NCBI RefSeq assembly: GCF_965223525.1
Contig: NZ_CBDCWX010000005.1
Coordinates: 1,426,001-1,490,000, forward strand
Direction: 5' to 3'
Source of the DNA: Leptofilum sp965223525
Lineage (GTDB): Bacteria; Chloroflexota; Anaerolineae; Promineifilales; Promineifilaceae
Length of the DNA stretch: 64,000 nt
Positions 16,872 to 24,570 of this stretch are shown here, one piece after another; position 1 is the stretch's first letter, and every line of letters starts with the position of its first letter. A program made the translations under genes and the position numbers. The notes under the pieces were generated by a model. That model saw only the letters and a program-made list of their open reading frames with translations, was not told the DNA's origin and ran no database searches.

Positions 16872-17570
16872 ATGTTTCTCAGGATTCTCCGATTTGTTTG
16901 CCGCTTCATCTTGCGGATTATTGCTCGAATTGATAAATCTGAATTGGATCGCATTCCAGCGACGGGTGCGTGTTTGGCCGTCAGCAACCATTTGGGACGA
17001 CTGGATGCGATGCTGGCAATGGTTTTGTCTGACCGGGACGACATCATCATGATGGTGGCGGAAAAGTACCAAGCGTACTGGATTTGGCGTTGGACGGCGC
17101 GTAAGTTGGACGCGCTTTGGCTGGATCGGCACAATGCCGATTTCCGTACCCTGCGCGAAGTGCAAAAGCGGCTCAAGGCAGGTGGTATTGCGGCCGTTGC
17201 GCCCGAAGGCACGCGCAGCCCCACAGGGCAGATGCAGCCGGGCAAACCAGGGGCGGCATACCTGGCGGCAAAAACAGGCGTCCCCATTATTCCCGTAGCC
17301 ATCACGGGGACAGAAGATAAGGTGGTGTACGGCCGTCTCAAACGATTCCAGCGACTAGAGATCACCATTCGCGTCGGCGAGCCATTCTCCTTGCCGTCAC
17401 TGCCCCGCAAAAATAAAGATGAATTCTTGCAGCAAAGCACCGATGAGATGATGTGCCGCATCGCCGCCCTGCTGCCGCCGGAGTACCGAGGCGTTTATGC
17501 CGAGCATCCCCGTTTGCAAGAATTGCTAGTCGCCCAAATGGATTTGATGGAAAAGGAGATTGGAGACTAG
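16872..17570 (+). CDS. plsC: 1-acyl-sn-glycerol-3-phosphate acyltransferase-family protein
   Basis: A 232-residue PlsC-type acyltransferase that adds the second acyl chain to lysophosphatidate in membrane lipid synthesis. The catalytic H(x4)D motif is NHLGRLD with His40 and Asp45. The substrate-binding EGTRS motif lies near residue 115, and VPIIPVAITG is the usual fourth block. An N-terminal hydrophobic helix anchors it. The stop codon lies inside the left arm of the repeat at 17555-17618, so the last residues (KEIGD) are repeat-derived. A glycosyltransferase follows 56 bases later. Confidence 0.85.
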   Translation: MFLRILRFVCRFILRIIARIDKSELDRIPATGACLAVSNHLGRLDAMLAMVLSDRDDIIMMVAEKYQAYWIWRWTARKLDALWLDRHNADFRTLREVQKRLKAGGIAAVAPEGTRSPTGQMQPGKPGAAYLAAKTGVPIIPVAITGTEDKVVYGRLKRFQRLEITIRVGEPFSLPSLPRKNKDEFLQQSTDEMMCRIAALLPPEYRGVYAEHPRLQELLVAQMDLMEKEIGD

Positions 17571-17618
17571 AGATTGGAGACTGGATTAAGAAAATCTCCA
17601 GTCTCTAATCTCCAGTCC
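17555..17618. repeat. GGAGACTGGAGATT-type inverted repeat overlapping a stop codon
   Basis: The left arm (GGAGATTGGAGACT and a second tandem unit) begins in the last codons of the acyltransferase. The right arm (AATCTCCAGTCTC and a second unit) ends nine bases before the next start codon. A similar segment occurs in frame at about 56550-56585. Confidence 0.75.
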
Positions 17619-17626
17619 CTCCCCAA

Positions 17627-18793
17627 ATGCGTATTGCAATGGTTGGCCCCTTCGGCCTTCACCCCAACAAAACGATGGCGAGCCGGGCCATGGGGTTGGC
17701 ACGGCCGTTGGCCCAGCAAGGCCACGCCGTCAAAATCTTCATGCCTCCCTGGCAAACCCCCGAAGAAGCAGACAAAAGTTGGCAGGAAGATGGCGTAGAG
17801 ATGCGCTATGTGCCGCTGCGCGGAGGCGTGCTGGGCATCGCTCGGCGGCTGGTGCGCGAGGTGCTGGCTTGGCAGCCGGACGTGGTTCACTGCTTCAAGC
17901 CGAAGGCGTACAGCGGGCTTGTGGCCTGGTGGCTGTGGCATTTTCACCGTTCCAAGCTGCGCCTCATCATGGACACGGATGATTGGGAAGGCTGGGGCGG
18001 CTGGAACGAGTTGGCGCCGTACACGCCGTTGCAAAAACGCTTTTTCGCTTGGCAAGAGCGATGGGGAATGCGCCACTGCCACGCCCTCACTGTGGCCAGT
18101 CGGGCACTGCAAACGCTGGCTTGGGGCATGGGGCTGCCGCCGGAGCGGGTGGTTTATGTGCCGAATGGTTCCGGTATTCGGTATTCGGTAATCAGTAATG
18201 TCGCTCTGCGACCGCTTCGCGTACGGTTATCGGATAGGCCAACGGTGTTGGTTTATAGTCGGTTGTTTGAGTTTGAAACGGGGCGATTGGTTGAGATTTT
18301 AAGAGGGGTGGTTACGGCCGTTCCGCAATTACGCATTCTCATGGTGGGGGCGGGGCTATACGAGGCGGATGCGGCTAACTTCCAGCAGCAGGCAGAGGCG
18401 GCGGGCATTTGGGAGGCCATCGAAGACGCAGGTTGGGTGGAGCCGGAGCAGTTGCCTGCTTTGCTGGGGCAAGCCCACGCGGGCATCTACCTGATGGAAG
18501 ATACGCTGCTCAATTGCACCAAATGCCCAGTTAAGTTAGCCGACATGCTGGCGGTAGGTGTCCCCGTTGTGGCCGAGGCGGTAGGGCAGGTGGGGGAGTA
18601 TGTTGTGAACGGCCGTTCCGGGACCACCTTCCCCACAGGCGACATTACAAACATCACCAATGAACTCATCCACATCTTGCAAAACCATGAATTACAGGCC
18701 AAACTTTCCACCGGAGCCAAAGCGCACATCGAAGAAAAGTTCAGTTGGAATCATTTGGCGGAGCGATTGCTAGCCATCTACCAAAAAGATTGA
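17627..18793 (+). CDS. glycosyltransferase (GT4-like)
   Basis: A 388-residue GT-B fold transferase. The N-terminal MRIAMVGPFGLHPNKT and the LTVASRALQTLA region are typical of the acceptor side. The C-terminal half has GWVEPEQLPALLGQAHAGIYL and KLADMLAVGVPVVAEAVGQ, the donor-nucleotide region of GT4-type enzymes. Donor and acceptor are unknown. No ribosome site is visible because a repeat ends just before the ATG. Residues around 183-205 are encoded by bases (18172-18238) that resemble the CGGTAATCGGT intergenic repeat, which looks like an in-frame insertion. Confidence 0.82.
   Translation: MRIAMVGPFGLHPNKTMASRAMGLARPLAQQGHAVKIFMPPWQTPEEADKSWQEDGVEMRYVPLRGGVLGIARRLVREVLAWQPDVVHCFKPKAYSGLVAWWLWHFHRSKLRLIMDTDDWEGWGGWNELAPYTPLQKRFFAWQERWGMRHCHALTVASRALQTLAWGMGLPPERVVYVPNGSGIRYSVISNVALRPLRVRLSDRPTVLVYSRLFEFETGRLVEILRGVVTAVPQLRILMVGAGLYEADAANFQQQAEAAGIWEAIEDAGWVEPEQLPALLGQAHAGIYLMEDTLLNCTKCPVKLADMLAVGVPVVAEAVGQVGEYVVNGRSGTTFPTGDITNITNELIHILQNHELQAKLSTGAKAHIEEKFSWNHLAERLLAIYQKD
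18172..18238. repeat. CGGTAATCGGT-like repeat inside a coding sequence
   Basis: The run CGGTATTCGGTATTCGGTAA near 18173 followed by CGTACGGTTATCGG near 18222 resembles the intergenic elements at 34564 and 43479. It stays in frame and adds an odd Arg/Ser/Val-rich loop after VPNGSG of the glycosyltransferase. Confidence 0.5.
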
Positions 18794-18809
18794 AATAACA
18801 GATCAACAT

Positions 18810-19040
18810 ATGAGCGATAAATTCAAAAACCAAAGAACTGTTTATGCAGTTATCAGAATTGATGAATATGAAAATGTGCCAGATGAGCGTCGGATACTTG
18901 TGAAAGAAATTCTGTATGATATTGAACTAGCAAAAGCTGAAGTTAAGAGATTGAATTTACTTAACTCAGATAAAGCTTGTAACTATTTCTGGCAATCAAC
19001 TCGACTGTATCCAGAAGGCACTTCCGCAGGTTCAGATTGA
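18810..19040 (+). CDS. small conserved hypothetical protein
   Basis: A 76-residue protein with the pattern VYAVIRIDEYEN, then VKEILYDIELAKAEVKRLN and a C-terminal YFWQSTRLYPEGTSAG. I have seen this layout in small uncharacterised proteins of many bacteria; no function is known. It is cytoplasmic and has no cysteine pair suited to a zinc site. Codon use is more AT-rich than the flanks and the octamer is absent. ATG at 18810, 17 bases after the glycosyltransferase stop. Confidence 0.65.
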   Translation: MSDKFKNQRTVYAVIRIDEYENVPDERRILVKEILYDIELAKAEVKRLNLLNSDKACNYFWQSTRLYPEGTSAGSD

Positions 19041-19062
19041 TTATCTTCTTGAGCGACGATTT

Positions 19063-19638
19063 TTAATCCCAAGCACCCTCTTCGAGTAATTTTGTGATGT
19101 AATCGCGGTAGGTGGTGTCCCGATTGGACAGTTCGGGGGCGATTTTTGCGCCTTCGGCCCAAAAATGTGCGCGGCCACGTCCCATCTGCTGGCCGTCGCC
19201 AGTGTGCATGTCCAGAGCATAGTCGGGGATAGTGGGGCGTAGTGTGCCAGCGGCCACGCCGTGGATCATCCAGTTGATCATCTCATCGCTGGAGCGGTCT
19301 TTTTGGGCCGCGCACAGGTAGCGCACAGCGTGGACGGCAAACAGTTTACGTTCAGCGACGCTGCGATCCATGCGAGCCAGCATTTGTACCAGCGCGTTGA
19401 TCAGCACCGGAGCCTGCGGGTCGCCAAAGCCAATATCTTCCACAGAAATAATCATGAGTCGCTGCCAGAGGTAATCTTCCATAGCAGGGCTGGTGAGCAC
19501 CATTTCGTAGGCGAGCAGTGCGGCGTTTTCACTGTTGCCGCGCCGGATTTCTTTTTGCAGGGCAGAGATGACGTGATCGGCAGGGAAGCCGTGAATGGTG
19601 GTGACATCTTGCCAGGGGTCGCGGGGTAAATTAGACAT
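19063..19638 (-). CDS. stand-alone MgsA/RarA C-terminal domain protein
   Basis: A 191-residue protein. The stretch SALQKEIRRGNSENAALLAYEM, and MIISVEDIGFGDPQAP, resemble the C-terminal oligomerisation part of MgsA/RarA-type AAA+ replication-recombination proteins, where the equivalent is R-L-x-x-x-A-S-E-D-I/V-G-L-A-D-P. No Walker A ATPase domain precedes it, and the longer frame upstream is not AAA-like. It may act with a separate ATPase or have another role. Start ATG 19638, with AGGAG about six bases upstream on its strand. The region upstream (19639-19851) contains only repeats. Confidence 0.6.
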   Translation of the reverse strand: MSNLPRDPWQDVTTIHGFPADHVISALQKEIRRGNSENAALLAYEMVLTSPAMEDYLWQRLMIISVEDIGFGDPQAPVLINALVQMLARMDRSVAERKLFAVHAVRYLCAAQKDRSSDEMINWMIHGVAAGTLRPTIPDYALDMHTGDGQQMGRGRAHFWAEGAKIAPELSNRDTTYRDYITKLLEEGAWD

Positions 19639-19665
19639 GATTTTCTCCTGATTGTGTGGTGGTAA

Positions 19666-19728
19666 GGGCAAGGCAATCGGCCAAAATATTGACTCAAAAA
19701 AACCATCTTCGCACCGATTGCCTCGCCC
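19666..19728. repeat. GGGCAAGGCAATCGG inverted repeat
   Basis: Arms at 19666-19680 and 19714-19728 pair with one mismatch. It is a relative of the neighbouring 19788-19852 element; both carry GGGCRAGGCRRTYGG arms. Confidence 0.7.
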
Positions 19729-19787
19729 AACATTATCGCAAACCATCATTCCCGGCACGCGCACAGATGGTGGTTTTTGTGGCAAAT

Positions 19788-19852
19788 GGGCGAGGCGGTT
19801 GGATGGGATTTGTATTCAGTTTTGTGGTAGATCGAGGCCAACCGCCTCGCCC
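19788..19852. repeat. GGGCGAGGCGGTTGG inverted repeat touching a stop codon
   Basis: Perfect 15-base arms at 19788-19802 and 19838-19852. The last base of the right arm is the last base of the stop codon of the M20 peptidase gene on the minus strand. Confidence 0.75.
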
Positions 19853-21051
19853 TACGAAAGGTAATCTGAAATGATGGTGGCGTAGATGACAGCCGTTTCC
19901 ATCAAACTATCCATCGCCACCCATTCATCCGGGGCATGGGCATTGTCACCTGTAGGGCCAAAGCCGGGCAGGGTGGGAATGCTCGCATTGATGAGCATGT
20001 ACCCTTCGTTGGCTGGGCCTGCGCCGCGAATGGGCCACGCTTTGCCTGTGAGGGCCTGGGCGTGCCGCTGGGCAATTTGCGCCAGGGGGTGCTCGGCGGG
20101 GATGGCAGCGGCGGGCAGGCGGTTTTTTACCTGGATGTCCACGCGCAAACCGGGTCGGTTGGCACATTCAGCGCCGATAATGCCTTGCACGGCATCCAGC
20201 ACAGCTTCCGGGGTTTGGCCGGGCATGAGGCGGCAATCTATGACGGCCGTTGCCGCACCAGGCACCATGCTCTCAAATTCGCCACCGCTGAACAGCGTGC
20301 CGGGGGTCATGGTAAAACCCAGATGATCGAAGGCGGAATGTGGCTCGTAGGGCAATTGCAATTGTTCCAATTGGAGCAATATCGCGGCCAGCCCGGTGAC
20401 GGCGTTGACGCCACCTTCGCCTCGGCTCCATTGGTCGCTGCCGGAATGGACGGCCGTTCCCTGCGCTGTCAGCACTAGCCGCAACAATCCCCGATGCCCC
20501 ACACAAACGATGTCGCTGGCGTAGGTGTAAATCGCGCCCTGCACGGGCAAATGCCCTTCGTCCAGTAAGTAGCGCACGCCCAAATCGCTGCTGGCTCCGG
20601 ACTCTTCATCGGCGACGCCTGCCAAAACGAGCGTGACGTCATGGGGATTTAGCTTCCCCTCATCACGCAAAGCAGCAAGCGTGTAAAGACCGATAGCCAA
20701 CCCGGCTTTGTTATCTGCCGTGCCGCGCCCGTAAAGACGGCCGTTCCGCACCACAGGCTCAAAGGGCGGCGAAGTCCACTGGCTGGTGTCTCCGGCAGCC
20801 ACGGTGTCCATGTGGCCGATGAGGGCAAAGCCACGTGATCCATTGCCCCAACGCACCAGCGCATTGGGGCGTAGTGGCTCTTTGGCAACTAGACGGCCGT
20901 CCAGTTCCAAATTCTCCGCTTCGGCCACGATTCGTTCAGCCACGGCTTTTTCTGGGTGACGGCCGTTTACAGACTTCAGCCGCACCAAGTCCCGTAAAAA
21001 GGCTAGCAGCGGTGCTTCATACTTTTTAACAAGTGTTACCAATTCGTTCAT
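19852..21051 (-). CDS. M20-family peptidase/deacylase (ArgE/DapE/CPG2 group)
   Basis: A 399-residue metallohydrolase. The GHMDTV motif carries the first metal ligand, GRGTADNKAGLA carries the bridging Asp, and VADEESGASSD carries the Glu base and next ligand; a late GPANEGYM and HAPDEWV complete the site. The family hydrolyses amide bonds of small peptides, N-acyl amino acids or N-carbamoyl compounds. It opens a run of minus-strand genes dominated by nucleoside breakdown, so an N-carbamoyl or related purine/pyrimidine product is possible, but this is a guess. Start ATG 21051; upstream is a family-1 repeat. Confidence 0.82.
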   Translation of the reverse strand: MNELVTLVKKYEAPLLAFLRDLVRLKSVNGRHPEKAVAERIVAEAENLELDGRLVAKEPLRPNALVRWGNGSRGFALIGHMDTVAAGDTSQWTSPPFEPVVRNGRLYGRGTADNKAGLAIGLYTLAALRDEGKLNPHDVTLVLAGVADEESGASSDLGVRYLLDEGHLPVQGAIYTYASDIVCVGHRGLLRLVLTAQGTAVHSGSDQWSRGEGGVNAVTGLAAILLQLEQLQLPYEPHSAFDHLGFTMTPGTLFSGGEFESMVPGAATAVIDCRLMPGQTPEAVLDAVQGIIGAECANRPGLRVDIQVKNRLPAAAIPAEHPLAQIAQRHAQALTGKAWPIRGAGPANEGYMLINASIPTLPGFGPTGDNAHAPDEWVAMDSLMETAVIYATIISDYLS

Positions 21052-21065
21052 GAATATTATTGCGT

Positions 21066-21115
21066 ATTGCGTATTTCGTAAGTGACTCAAGCCTACGCAA
21101 TACGAAATACGCAAT
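21066..21115. repeat. ATTGCGTATTTCGTA inverted repeat (family 1)
   Basis: Arms at 21066-21080 and 21101-21115, identical in sequence to the copy at 11854-11899. It lies between the M20 and nucleoside hydrolase genes. Confidence 0.75.
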
Positions 21116-21122
21116 ATCCAGA

Positions 21123-22061
21123 TTATCTCAACCCTTGTTCCATGAGGGCAAAAAAACGTTCACTGTCTACCTCTAGGATGATATTGCAGTTGGCAGTACG
21201 GCCGTTGCGTTGCCCCCAATCCACCGTCGTTTGCCCGCGTGTGTACATCCCTGTTAGCTCTACCGAGACGTGACGCTCTTCTGCCTTGAGGACGGCATCT
21301 GGTTCCAAGGCCACCACCATCGCCAGCGGATCTGCGCCAAACATCATCGTGCGCCCCATATATTTGGTGATGAACTCTAAAATTTTGGCGGAAATATCTT
21401 TGTAAAAGCGGGCTTTTGGCGTGTTGATGGCGTGCCATCGTTCAACTACGTCCTCCGGGATGCCGTGGCGCATCGTCGCTTCCCAATCAATTAGCTCAAT
21501 GAGGCCGCCATACTGTTCCCACGCTTCAAACACCACGTGCGCCGCCTCTGGGTCGTGGTAGATATTGAATTCAGCGGAGACGTTGCTGGTGTTGCCGTGC
21601 GCTGTCACTGCGCCACCCATCACCACAAAGCGCCTTAGCTTTTCGGGCAAGGTTGGGTCTAATTTTAGTGCGACAGCGATGTTGGTGAGGGGGCCAATCG
21701 CCACCAATGTGTATTCACCCGGCGATTCATTGGCCATGCGGATGAGTGCCAGAGCCGCGTGTTCACTTTCTGGCTGGCGTGTTTTTGGCACGTAGCCGAC
21801 ATCGCCCAGGCCGTCTTCGCCATGGACAAAGGCGGCATCTTCCTGGAAGATGACTAGCGGCTTATCGCAGCCCGCGTAAACCGGCACGTCCTGCTCAATC
21901 ATCTCGACGATGGTGAGGCTGTTGCGGAGGGTATGCTCTAACCCGACGTTGCCACCGACGGCCAGCAGCGCGGCAATGGTGGCGTTGGGATGGGCAGCAG
22001 CCATCAGGATGGCTTCGGCATCGTCTACGCCTGGGTCGGTGTCTATGATTAGTTTTTCCAT
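21123..22061 (-). CDS. nucleoside hydrolase
   Basis: A 312-residue member of the inosine-uridine nucleoside N-ribohydrolase family, which releases free base and ribose. The calcium-binding N-terminal signature DTDPGVDDAEAI is intact, along with VYAGCDKPL and a GPLTNIAVAL block, and EFNIYHDPEAAHVVF matches the usual NxxxDPEAA. AGGAG lies eight bases before ATG 22061. The ribokinase gene nearby would phosphorylate the ribose released. Base specificity (purine, pyrimidine or both) cannot be read from sequence. Confidence 0.92.
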   Translation of the reverse strand: MEKLIIDTDPGVDDAEAILMAAAHPNATIAALLAVGGNVGLEHTLRNSLTIVEMIEQDVPVYAGCDKPLVIFQEDAAFVHGEDGLGDVGYVPKTRQPESEHAALALIRMANESPGEYTLVAIGPLTNIAVALKLDPTLPEKLRRFVVMGGAVTAHGNTSNVSAEFNIYHDPEAAHVVFEAWEQYGGLIELIDWEATMRHGIPEDVVERWHAINTPKARFYKDISAKILEFITKYMGRTMMFGADPLAMVVALEPDAVLKAEERHVSVELTGMYTRGQTTVDWGQRNGRTANCNIILEVDSERFFALMEQGLR

Positions 22062-22096
22062 GGTGATTTTTCTCCTGTTTTGCGTTTGTGGGAAAG

Positions 22097-22147
22097 GCGT
22101 ATTGCGTAGTGCATATCCAAATGCTCGCTACGCACTACGCAATACGC
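22097..22147. repeat. GCGTATTGCGTAGTGC inverted repeat (family 1)
   Basis: Perfect 16-base arms at 22097-22112 and 22132-22147. The right arm overlaps the last codons of the deaminase gene on the minus strand. Confidence 0.75.
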
Positions 22148-23441
22148 TTAAATTTCGGTAGCTGTTTTCTAAATCCTGCCGGGCTTGTTGGTAGTTGATG
22201 GTTTGGAAACGGCCGTCTCTCAACAGCCATTCCCCCGCCACCATCACATCCCGGACGTGCATCCCGGAAATGGCGTAGACGAGGGCGGTGTACACATCTT
22301 GCCCGTTGCACGGCGTCCAGCCAATTTCGTCTAAATCCAGGGCGATGAGGTCAGCCTGTTTGCCCACTTCCAGCGAGCCAATTCCATCTGCCAAGCCAAG
22401 TGCCTGCGCCCCGCCGAGCGTCGCCATGTGCAAAATGGTGCGGGTGGGCAGGGCGTTGGGGGTGCGGTGGTGCAGTGCCATCAGCTTGCCTACAATTTGC
22501 ATCTCTTTGAACATATCGTAGCTATTGTTGTTGGTCACGTTGTCGGTGCCGAGGGCAAGATTGATGCCCGCCGCTAACATGCCGCAAGCGTCAGCAACCC
22601 CAGCGGCGTTACGCATGGCGGAGGAGGGGTTGATAACGGCCGTAAACGGCACATCAGCCAGCAGCGGGTAATCTTCTGGCGGGAGGGTGAGGCAGTGGGC
22701 AGCCATGATGGGTCGCTGGAGCATGTTCATTTTGTGTAGCTGCTGGATGGCGGTACGGTCGTACTTCTCCCGGCAGTAACGGTCTTCCTCACCGCTGGTG
22801 CTGAGATGGATGTGGAAGCCAGTGTCAAACTCGATGGCCAAATCTAGCTCAATAGCCATCGCTGCTTCGCTGTTGTCTACAAAAAAGGCGTGGGGGCCGA
22901 CCCAGCCCTCAATCAGTGGGTCATGGGCGACGGATTGCAAGAATTGGGTGGCGGCGTCCAGTTCTCGCTGGCGGGCTTCTTCTTCGCCTAGCTCCACCAC
23001 GCCGTAACCCAACGCCGCCCGCATGCCGCTTTGTTGTACAGCGGGAACGATCTGCTCCATCCAGAAATATTGGTCAGCAAAGGTGGTGGTGCCGGTGCGG
23101 ATCATCTCGGCGCAGGAGACGAGAACGGCCGCAGGAATCATCTCTGGTGTCATCACCTCTTCCACCACCCGGATGGTGTTGTACCAGCCCTCGAAGTTGA
23201 ATAGGGAATGCCCCTCAGCCAGCCCGCGGAAAAGCACCATCGGCGTATGCGTGTGGGTATTGACCAGCCCCGGCATAAGCAGCTTATTACCCAAATCAAC
23301 GGCCGTTCCCGCAAAATCGTCAGGAGGTGAAGATGTGATGGATTGGATACGGCCGTCTTCAATCAGCAAATAACCCGGCTCCAAAATCGTGTCCTGGGCA
23401 TCCAAACAAACAACCTGAGCCGCTTTGAGCAATATTTTCAT
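22128..23441 (-). CDS. amidohydrolase, MTA/SAH or adenosine deaminase type
   Basis: A 437-residue metal-dependent hydrolase. The first metal site is NTHTHTPMVLFRGLAEG, closely like the HTHxPMxLLRGLAD block of 5'-methylthioadenosine/S-adenosylhomocysteine deaminases. Further ligands are in FHIHLSTSGEE, MAAHCLTL and LGTDNVTNNN. The family deaminates adenine-containing nucleosides or related rings such as guanine or chlorohydrolase substrates. Next to a nucleoside hydrolase and ribokinase, conversion of adenosine-type compounds to inosine-type compounds is the likely role. The C-terminal end overlaps a repeat arm. Confidence 0.85.
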   Translation of the reverse strand: MKILLKAAQVVCLDAQDTILEPGYLLIEDGRIQSITSSPPDDFAGTAVDLGNKLLMPGLVNTHTHTPMVLFRGLAEGHSLFNFEGWYNTIRVVEEVMTPEMIPAAVLVSCAEMIRTGTTTFADQYFWMEQIVPAVQQSGMRAALGYGVVELGEEEARQRELDAATQFLQSVAHDPLIEGWVGPHAFFVDNSEAAMAIELDLAIEFDTGFHIHLSTSGEEDRYCREKYDRTAIQQLHKMNMLQRPIMAAHCLTLPPEDYPLLADVPFTAVINPSSAMRNAAGVADACGMLAAGINLALGTDNVTNNNSYDMFKEMQIVGKLMALHHRTPNALPTRTILHMATLGGAQALGLADGIGSLEVGKQADLIALDLDEIGWTPCNGQDVYTALVYAISGMHVRDVMVAGEWLLRDGRFQTINYQQARQDLENSYRNLSVLRSA

Positions 23442-23462
23442 GGTTGTAAAAATTTGGCCGCG

Positions 23463-23519
23463 GATTTCGCGGATTGACGCGGATTTTTTCTGCTTTTAAT
23501 CCCAATAATCCGCGAAATC
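23463..23519. repeat. GATTTCGCGGATT inverted repeat (family 5)
   Basis: Perfect 13-base arms at 23463-23475 and 23507-23519 between the deaminase and ribokinase genes. Related to the CAGATTTCGCAGATT elements at 24465 and 27453. Confidence 0.65.
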
Positions 23520-23527
23520 TGTGGCTG

Positions 23528-24439
23528 TTACTTTTTTAGTAGGGATTCTAGTTCTGTGCGGGTGGGCATGGCGGAGCTGGCGCCGGGCTTGGTGGTGGCC
23601 AGTGCGCCAGCGGCGGCTCCCCAGCGGATGGCTTCGGGCAACGGCCGTTCCTCTGCCAACGCCACCGCCAAGCCACCATTAAACGCATCCCCCGCCGCTA
23701 CGGTGTCTATGGCGTTGACGGTGAATGGCTCTACAAAGCCGGATTCGGTGGCAGATTGGTAGTAAACCCCCTGTGCGCCCAGTTTGATGACGGCCGTATC
23801 TACGCCACGTTCCAGCAAAATGTCTGCTGCTTTGGCCGCTTCCGCTTGGTTTGTTGGGCGAAAACCAACTAGCACCTCTGTCTCCAGCTCATTTGGCGTC
23901 ATCACTTGTGCAAGTTGATATGCTTCTGGGGGTAGCGGTTTGGCGGGGGCTGGATCAAAAATGACGGTGGCTCCCAATTCACGAGCCACTGTTGCCGCCG
24001 CCAGCGACGTTTCCAGCGGACTTTCCATCTGCAATAGCAGCACTTTGGCGCTTTGTAGCGTCTTGCGGGTGCGGGCGACCTCACGCGAATCGTGGGCCAT
24101 GTTGGCACCAGAGATAACGATGATGGCGTTTTCGGCCGCCTCGTCCACGCTGATGACGGCTAGCCCGGTGCCGACGTTTGAATCCACCGAAATGCCACTG
24201 ATGTCCACTGGCTCATCAGCAACGAGTTCTAGCACGCCTTTGCCAAAGGCATCGTCCCCAATGCGGCCAATAAACTGCGTGGGTGCGCCTAGCCGCCCAG
24301 CGGCAACCGCCTGGTTGAACCCCTTGCCACCTGGCACGGTGATGAACGCACTGCCAAACAAGGTCTCGCCCGGCGCAGGCAGGCGGGGGACGTAGGTGGT
24401 CAAATCCATGTTGATACTGCCAAGAACTACAACTGCCAT
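23528..24439 (-). CDS. rbsK: ribokinase
   Basis: A 303-residue PfkB-family kinase that phosphorylates D-ribose to ribose-5-phosphate. It has the N-terminal GSINMDLTTYVPRLPAPGET, the PGGKGFNQAVAAGRLG signature and the C-terminal DTVAAGDAFNGG, where Asp is the catalytic base (AAGDAF where GAGDAF is more common). The start is ATG 24439, five bases after GGAGG; an overlapping ATG three bases earlier is possible. It fits salvage of ribose released by the adjacent nucleoside hydrolase. Confidence 0.9.
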   Translation of the reverse strand: MAVVVLGSINMDLTTYVPRLPAPGETLFGSAFITVPGGKGFNQAVAAGRLGAPTQFIGRIGDDAFGKGVLELVADEPVDISGISVDSNVGTGLAVISVDEAAENAIIVISGANMAHDSREVARTRKTLQSAKVLLLQMESPLETSLAAATVARELGATVIFDPAPAKPLPPEAYQLAQVMTPNELETEVLVGFRPTNQAEAAKAADILLERGVDTAVIKLGAQGVYYQSATESGFVEPFTVNAIDTVAAGDAFNGGLAVALAEERPLPEAIRWGAAAGALATTKPGASSAMPTRTELESLLKK

Positions 24440-24464
24440 CATTTCCTCCATATTTTTTGCCACA

Positions 24465-24495
24465 GATTTCGCAGATTACACAGATTTTTGTTTTG
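24465..24495. repeat. half of a CACAGATTTCGCAGATT repeat
   Basis: A single left arm CACAGATTTCGCAGATT followed by ACACAGATTTTTG without the matching right arm; compare the full element at 27453-27518. The right half seems displaced by the element that follows. Confidence 0.5.
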
Positions 24496-24500
24496 CATAT

Positions 24501-24567
24501 GTCATACCTGCGAAGGCGGGTATCCACATTCGTTCACAGAATGGATTCCCGCATCCGCGGGAATGAC
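24501..24567. repeat. GTCATTCCCGC (MDSRVRGN-type) repeat pair
   Basis: Two 26-base arms (24501-24526 and 24542-24567) with several mismatches; the right one contains a perfect sub-hairpin ATTCCCGC-ATCC-GCGGGAAT at 24545-24564. Elements of this type are widespread in bacteria and translate as MDSRVRGN when in frame, as happens here at 56850. Confidence 0.7.
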
Positions 24568-24570
24568 AGG

